From assembly GCA_002293425.1 (NCBI GenBank), contig DBDE01000001.1, positions 87,157 to 137,272 on the forward strand: a stretch of 50,116 nucleotides of DNA, written 5' to 3'. A model generated the notes under the pieces. That model was not told where the DNA came from, searched no databases, and saw nothing but the letters and a program-made list of their open reading frames with translations. Within the stretch, counting starts at the first letter, position 1. Each line of letters opens with the position of its first letter. This document shows positions 46,361 through 50,116 of the stretch, in pieces. Source of the stretch: Alistipes sp. UBA940. Its GTDB lineage: Bacteria; Bacteroidota; Bacteroidia; Bacteroidales; Rikenellaceae. A program made the translations under genes and the position numbers.

Positions 46361-47221
46361 ATGAGGCAACTTAAAATCACAAAGTCGATAACCAATCGCG
46401 AAAGCGCGTCGCTGGACAAATACCTGCAAGAGATAGGTAAGGAGGACCTTATCACCGTCGAAGAGGAGGTGGAGCTTGCCCAGCGAATCAAAAAAGGCGA
46501 TCAGGAGGCGTTGGAGAAGCTCACCAAGGCCAACCTGCGATTTGTGGTCTCCGTTGCAAAGCAGTACCAGAACCAGGGACTGAGCCTGCCCGACCTGATC
46601 AACGAAGGCAATCTGGGGCTGATAAAGGCTGCCGAAAAGTTCGACGAAACGCGCGGGTTCAAGTTCATATCGTACGCCGTGTGGTGGATACGCCAATCTA
46701 TTTTGCAGGCGTTGGCCGAGCAGTCGAGGATAGTGCGCCTGCCGCTGAACCAGGTCGGTTCGCTCAACAAGATAAACAAGGCGTTCGCCAAGTTCGAGCA
46801 GGAGAACGAGCGCACACCCTCGCCCGAGGAGCTGGCCGAAGTGTTGGACCTGCCGCGCGAAAAGGTGACCGACACTATGCGCGTGGCGGGCCGTCACGTG
46901 TCGGTCGATGCGCCCTTTGCCGATGGCGAGGACAACAACCTGCTCGACGTGCTGGTCAATTCCGATTCGCCCAATGCCGACCGCGGGCTGATCAACGAGT
47001 CGCTGGGTACCGAGATAGACCGCGCCCTGGCCACGCTGACCGAGCGCGAGAAGGACATTGTGAAGTACTTTTTCGGGATCGGCTGTCCGGAGATGACGCT
47101 CGAAGAGATAGGCGACAAATTCGGCCTCACCCGCGAGCGCGTTCGCCAGATAAAGGAGAAGGCCATCCGCCGACTGCGGCACGGCTCGAAGTCCAAATGG
47201 CTGAAAAGCTATTTAGGCTGA
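46361..47221 (+). CDS. rpoD: Primary sigma factor RpoD
   Basis: 286 residues, the short Bacteroidota form without the large non-conserved domain. Region 1.2 starts SLDKYLQEIGKEDLIT; region 2 includes LRFVVSVAKQYQNQGLSLPDLINEGNLGLI, FDETRGFKFISYAVWWIRQSI; region 4 ends LTLEEIG-like MTLEEIGDKFGLTRERVRQIKEKAIRRLRH. This is the factor expected to read the TAnnTTTG boxes noted across the window. The end overlaps the converging FISUMP lipoprotein gene by 9 bases. Confidence 0.95.
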   Translation: MRQLKITKSITNRESASLDKYLQEIGKEDLITVEEEVELAQRIKKGDQEALEKLTKANLRFVVSVAKQYQNQGLSLPDLINEGNLGLIKAAEKFDETRGFKFISYAVWWIRQSILQALAEQSRIVRLPLNQVGSLNKINKAFAKFEQENERTPSPEELAEVLDLPREKVTDTMRVAGRHVSVDAPFADGEDNNLLDVLVNSDSPNADRGLINESLGTEIDRALATLTEREKDIVKYFFGIGCPEMTLEEIGDKFGLTRERVRQIKEKAIRRLRHGSKSKWLKSYLG

Positions 47222-47851
47222 TTTCGCGCTTTTTACGCACCTGACCGAGTAGCCGTGTTTGGCGGCGCGGGTAGCGGCGTGATACTGCGTTATGAGGCTG
47301 CCCGTGGTGTCGTTCGGCGTCGCATATTCGTAATCGAAGTGGAAGAAATATCCGCAATTGTCGCCGCCCGCCATCGGGATCGTCGCCGGCAACTCTCCCG
47401 CGTCCGGCTCGGCCGACCAATAATAACAGCTCCGACCATCATCGCGATGCTCGCCGCGCTCATCCACCATTCCCGCCGCGGGCAAAAACAGCACCTGGCC
47501 ACTCTTCCGGTCGGTGAACAGCAACCCGCACTTCTCCTCGCCCGCGCGCTCCTCGTCGTCGGGAGCCTGAGTCCAGCGACAATCGACCGCATCGGCATCC
47601 GCCAGCGACATAAAGTGGCTGTAACCGGGCACCTGCCACCCTTCCGGACACGGATTTTCGGTCACAAAGCAGTCGGTGAAGTTATGATGGTGCCCTATGC
47701 GATAGCTTTCGCGGGCGATCTTGCCGCGTGCGTCGATGTTGCTCACAGCCCACACAACGCCATTTACCTCGACGCCCTGCAACTCGGGACGGTGGCAGGA
47801 AATGAACATCAGTGCGCCCACGGCTAACACTATCGTAAGTTTTGTTTTCAA
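47213..47851 (-). CDS. Lipoprotein with FISUMP-like domain
   Basis: 212 residues if started at TTG 47851, which gives an ideal lipoprotein signal MKTKLTIVLAVGALMFISC with the Cys at the lipobox. A longer frame back to 47917 has only TTG/GTG starts and would put 22 hydrophilic residues before the signal. The body has VNGVVWAVSNID, PCPEGWQVPGYSHFMSL, VLFLPAAGMVDERG, CYYWSAEP and a closing GYSVRCVK, the Fibrobacter-paralogue (FISUMP/DUF1566-like) pattern common in Bacteroidota surface proteins. Function unknown. Stop overlaps rpoD. Confidence 0.82.
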   Translation of the reverse strand: MKTKLTIVLAVGALMFISCHRPELQGVEVNGVVWAVSNIDARGKIARESYRIGHHHNFTDCFVTENPCPEGWQVPGYSHFMSLADADAVDCRWTQAPDDEERAGEEKCGLLFTDRKSGQVLFLPAAGMVDERGEHRDDGRSCYYWSAEPDAGELPATIPMAGGDNCGYFFHFDYEYATPNDTTGSLITQYHAATRAAKHGYSVRCVKSAKSA

Positions 47852-47925
47852 GATTTTGGTCGCTTCCACTGCCCTGCGTGTATGCAAATTTCCGGCCAAA
47901 GTGTTGCCGCGGGGCAAAAAGTTGT

Positions 47926-47933
47926 TAACTTTG
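47926..47933 (+). promoter_or_regulatory. Promoter -7 box (TAACTTTG) for the glycosyltransferase-pyrC pair
   Basis: Exact TAnnTTTG, seven bases from the ATG at 47941. Confidence 0.7.
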
Positions 47934-47940
47934 CGGCTCT

Positions 47941-48669
47941 ATGAACAGGCTTGTAATCGTTCCGACATACAACGAATGTGAGAATATCGAGCTGCTGGTC
48001 CGGCGGGTGATGTCGCTTGGCGGGTTCGATGTGCTGGTTGTCGACGACGGCTCGCCGGATGGCACAGGGAGTATTGTCAGGGGGTTGATGAACGAGTTTT
48101 TCGGTCGCCTTTACCTCATCGAGCGGGAGGGCAAGTGCGGTCTCGGTTCGGCCTATATTGCGGGGTTTCGGTGGGCGTTGGAGCGGGATTACGAGCTGAT
48201 TTTCGAGATGGATGCCGACTTTTCGCACAATCCGGATGACCTTGTGAGGTTGGCCCTAAGGGCCGAGAGCGGGGCGGATGTCGTTGTCGGGTCGCGTTAT
48301 GCGGTGGGGGTGAATGTGGTGAATTGGCCGATGAGCCGGTTGTTGATGTCGTGGTTTGCTTCGAAGTATGTGAGGTTTGTCACGCGGATGCCGGTGAGGG
48401 ACGCCACGGCGGGGTTTGTGGGTTATTCGCGGCGGGTGTTGCAGGCGATAGATCTGGAGCGGGTGAGGATGCACGGCTATGGATTTCAGATCGAGATGAA
48501 GTATACGGCCTGGCGGCTGGGTTTCACGGTGGGCGAGGTGTCGATAGTTTTTGTCGACCGCACGCGCGGCACCTCCAAGATGAGCAGCGGGATATTCTCC
48601 GAGGCGTTCTGGGGCGTGCTGGGGTTGCGGTTTCGACACATCAAAGGCACGTCGCCGAGCAAGGGCTGA
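47941..48669 (+). CDS. Family 2 glycosyltransferase, polyprenol-phosphate mannose synthase-like
   Basis: 242 residues of the DPM1-like GT2 type. It begins MNRLVIVPTYNECENIE; the nucleotide-sugar motifs VVDDGSPDGT and FEMDADFSHNPDDL (DxD-like) follow, then GSRYAVG, DATAGFVGYSRRVL and VDRTRGTSKMS. By family it transfers a sugar from GDP- or UDP-sugar to a lipid phosphate at the membrane. No C-terminal membrane helices are present. The final residues GTSPSKG and the stop are encoded by two-hairpin element F. Confidence 0.92.
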   Translation: MNRLVIVPTYNECENIELLVRRVMSLGGFDVLVVDDGSPDGTGSIVRGLMNEFFGRLYLIEREGKCGLGSAYIAGFRWALERDYELIFEMDADFSHNPDDLVRLALRAESGADVVVGSRYAVGVNVVNWPMSRLLMSWFASKYVRFVTRMPVRDATAGFVGYSRRVLQAIDLERVRMHGYGFQIEMKYTAWRLGFTVGEVSIVFVDRTRGTSKMSSGIFSEAFWGVLGLRFRHIKGTSPSKG

Positions 48670-48722
48670 GCATTCAGCCCGCCGCTGGGGGCGGCGACGG
48701 GCTGACGGTTTCTACGAAACCG
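48648..48722 (+). repeat. Two-hairpin repeat element, copy F
   Basis: CACGTCGCCGAGCAAGGGC, spacer, TTCAGCCCGCCGC...GGGCTGA, then CGGTTTC-TAC-GAAACCG. The first 22 bases are coding (end of the glycosyltransferase). The core is the same as copy B on the other strand 40 kb away, while the small hairpin differs at most positions yet pairs perfectly. Confidence 0.9.
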
Positions 48723-48740
48723 AATTAGACGATATTGTTT

Positions 48741-50006
48741 ATGAATTCATTTGTCATTTCCGGAGGCACGATCGTTAACGAGGGCAGGTCTTTCGTTGGC
48801 GATGTGGTTGTGCGAGACGGGGTTATCGAGGGGCTTTCCCAGTCCGGAGCCGAAATTATCGACGCCCGCGGGATGCTGGTTTTGCCCGGTGTTATCGACC
48901 CCCACGTCCATTTTCGCGAGCCTGGGTTGACGGCCAAGGGCGATATGGCGACCGAATCGCGGGCGGCGGTTATGGGGGGTGTGACGACGGTTTTGGAGAT
49001 GCCCAACACCTCTCCGGCGACCACTTCGCTCGAACTGTTGGAGCAGAAGATGGAGATTGCGCGGACCAAAATGGCGACCCGATATGGCTTTTTCGTCGGG
49101 GCGACTTCCCAAAATATTCTCAATGACATTCCGAAGTTCAACGCCTCGAAGCTGCTTTGCGGGGTGAAGGTCTTCATCGGCTCGTCGACGGGCGACCTGC
49201 TGGTGGACGACGAGCGTCTGTTGTCGAAATTGTTTGCCGAGTACGAGGGGGTTATAGTGGCGCATTGCGAGGACGAAGCGATGATCCGCGAGGCGTCGGA
49301 GCGTCTCAGGCGGCAGGAACCCGATGCGACGGCGGCTATTCACACGCGTGTTCGTTCCGAGGAAGCGTGCTATCGGGCGACGGCGCGGGCGGTCGAGCTG
49401 GCAGATAAATATGGAACGAGGCTGCATGTCGCTCATATTTCTACGGCGCGGGAGCTGGCGTTATTCAGTGGCGGCGATGTGGCGGCCAAGCGCATCACGG
49501 CCGAGGCTTGTGTGCCCCACTTGTGGTTTTCGGACGACGATTATGCGCGGCTGGGCAACCTCATTAAGTGCAATCCGGCGATCAAGACAAAGCGGGACAG
49601 ACTGGCCCTGCGCGAGGCGTTGAAGTCGAGGAAAATAGACGTCATCGCCACCGACCATGCGCCGCACACGCTGGCCGAAAAGCTGCGCCCCTATTGGGAT
49701 GCGCCGAGCGGAATACCTATGGTACAGCACTCTTTGGTGGCGATGTTGGAGCTTTTTCCTCCCGAATTGGTGGTCGAGAAGATGTGTCACGCTCCGGCAG
49801 TGAGGTTCGGGTTGGAGGGTGGATTTTTGCGGACGGGCTCGCCGGCCGATATAGTCATCGTCGACCCGAACGCTTCGTGGGTCGTGGGTCGCGACAACAT
49901 CGACTACAAGTGTGGTTGGTCGCCGCTCGAAGGGAGTCGCCTTTTCCGGCACAGGGTGGTCAGAACCATTATTGGAGGACGTTCGACTTTCGTAGAAAGT
50001 CGTTAG
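48741..50006 (+). CDS. pyrC: Dihydroorotase
   Basis: 421 residues from ATG 48741 (a TTG two codons earlier is ignored). Amidohydrolase fold: metal motif DPHVHFREPG, the lysine of GVKVFIGSSTG, AHCEDEAMI, LHVAHIST, and the catalytic ATDHAPHT. Closes carbamoyl-aspartate to dihydroorotate, the step before PyrD, which is also in this window. Allantoinase or a hydantoinase is the alternative; TDHAPHT and GIPMVQHSLVAM favour dihydroorotase. The last seven codons fall within two-hairpin element G. It is probably transcribed with the glycosyltransferase. Confidence 0.93.
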   Translation: MNSFVISGGTIVNEGRSFVGDVVVRDGVIEGLSQSGAEIIDARGMLVLPGVIDPHVHFREPGLTAKGDMATESRAAVMGGVTTVLEMPNTSPATTSLELLEQKMEIARTKMATRYGFFVGATSQNILNDIPKFNASKLLCGVKVFIGSSTGDLLVDDERLLSKLFAEYEGVIVAHCEDEAMIREASERLRRQEPDATAAIHTRVRSEEACYRATARAVELADKYGTRLHVAHISTARELALFSGGDVAAKRITAEACVPHLWFSDDDYARLGNLIKCNPAIKTKRDRLALREALKSRKIDVIATDHAPHTLAEKLRPYWDAPSGIPMVQHSLVAMLELFPPELVVEKMCHAPAVRFGLEGGFLRTGSPADIVIVDPNASWVVGRDNIDYKCGWSPLEGSRLFRHRVVRTIIGGRSTFVESR

Positions 50007-50032
50007 CCTGCCGATGGCGGGGGGAGGGCTGA
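49984..50032 (-). repeat. Two-hairpin repeat element, copy G
   Basis: Plus-strand order: CGACTTTC-GTA-GAAAGTCG, then TTAGCCTGCC...GGGCTGA. The small hairpin encodes the end of pyrC, and the TAG stop lies at the junction. The large stem is more decayed than in the other copies. Confidence 0.75.
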
Positions 50033-50050
50033 AAAGTGAGATTATTTTCG

Positions 50051-50058
50051 TAACTTTG
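50051..50058 (+). promoter_or_regulatory. Promoter -7 box (TAACTTTG) for tRNA-Leu
   Basis: Exact TAnnTTTG, 12 bases before the tRNA. Confidence 0.75.
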
Positions 50059-50069
50059 CCCCTTCAAAC

Positions 50070-50116
50070 GCGGATATGGTGTAATTGGTAGCCACGCCAG
50101 ACTTAGGATCTGGTGC
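50070..50116 (+). tRNA. tRNA-Leu (anticodon TAG), cut by the window end
   Basis: The 5' acceptor strand GCGGATA, a D-arm and the anticodon stem CCAGA/TCTGG with loop CTTAGGA (anticodon TAG) are present. The variable arm, T-arm and 3' acceptor lie beyond the window. Confidence 0.85.

Noticed and set aside
47852..47917. Longer N-terminus of the FISUMP lipoprotein
   Set aside because: It would place a hydrophilic 22-residue stretch before an ideal lipoprotein signal peptide; TTG 47851 fits better, although no clear promoter was found.

Overview
The window looks like ordinary chromosome of a Bacteroidota member, most likely order Bacteroidales; a Rikenellaceae/Alistipes-like genome is a guess from gene content and GC only. 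Three things support this. Most transcription starts that can be guessed carry the Bacteroidota -7 box TAnnTTTG instead of TATAAT. Several families are typical of the group: type III glutamine synthetase, a PPi-type phosphofructokinase, S46 dipeptidyl peptidase, DUF5686, DUF2807 and DUF4294 proteins, short RpoD, and a TonB receptor plus PnuT under a TPP riboswitch. Shine-Dalgarno sequences are essentially absent. No phage, insertion sequence, CRISPR array or rRNA operon was seen.

Layout. 1-3.8 kb: 3' end of cca, pyrD, tRNA-Cys, a two-gene cell-envelope/regulator pair, tRNA-Thr. 3.9-9.1 kb: gdhA, an acetyltransferase-like gene with gcvT, a small toxin-antitoxin pair, DUF4294, and a 72-residue protein behind a structured leader. 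9.3-13.7 kb: PPi-phosphofructokinase, a small beta-barrel protein, glnN. 13.7-21.5 kb (minus): a seven-gene overlapping operon (DUF5686, MBL hydrolase, FkbM methyltransferase, trmD, FAH-family, maf, S46 peptidase). 21.6-25.6 kb (plus, divergent): rlmD, SIMPL, mnmD, cdd, RluA-type synthase. 25.5-31.6 kb: an arginine pair (acetyltransferase, argG), ileS, a DksA-like gene, DUF2442. 31.6-35.9 kb: truA with a POT transporter, divergent from glgB. 36-38.7 kb: TPP riboswitch, thiamine TonB receptor, pnuT. 38.7-42 kb: ftsE-like, gyrB, udk. 42-47.9 kb: typA, metK, htrA-rpoD, a FISUMP lipoprotein. 48-50 kb: polyprenol-phosphate mannosyltransferase, pyrC, and the start of a tRNA-Leu.

The genes are mostly housekeeping (tRNA maturation and modification, nitrogen assimilation, pyrimidine synthesis and salvage, one-carbon metabolism, translation). 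The unusual layer is small repeats laid over them. (1) A two-hairpin REP-like element occurs at least six times; its second hairpin changes sequence but keeps pairing. (2) Six arrays of four or more units share an exact 7-bp period but differ in sequence; some sit inside genes. (3) A 127-bp inverted-repeat element lies in frame inside mnmD. These repeats have built protein: they bridge an S46 peptidase to a beta-barrel domain, form part of a signal peptide, insert into an FkbM methyltransferase, and supply the last residues of other genes. A second theme is promoters lying 4-8 nt from start codons, which predicts leaderless mRNAs. A third is a structured minus-strand RNA at 9098-9281 with mutually exclusive long-helix and terminator folds.
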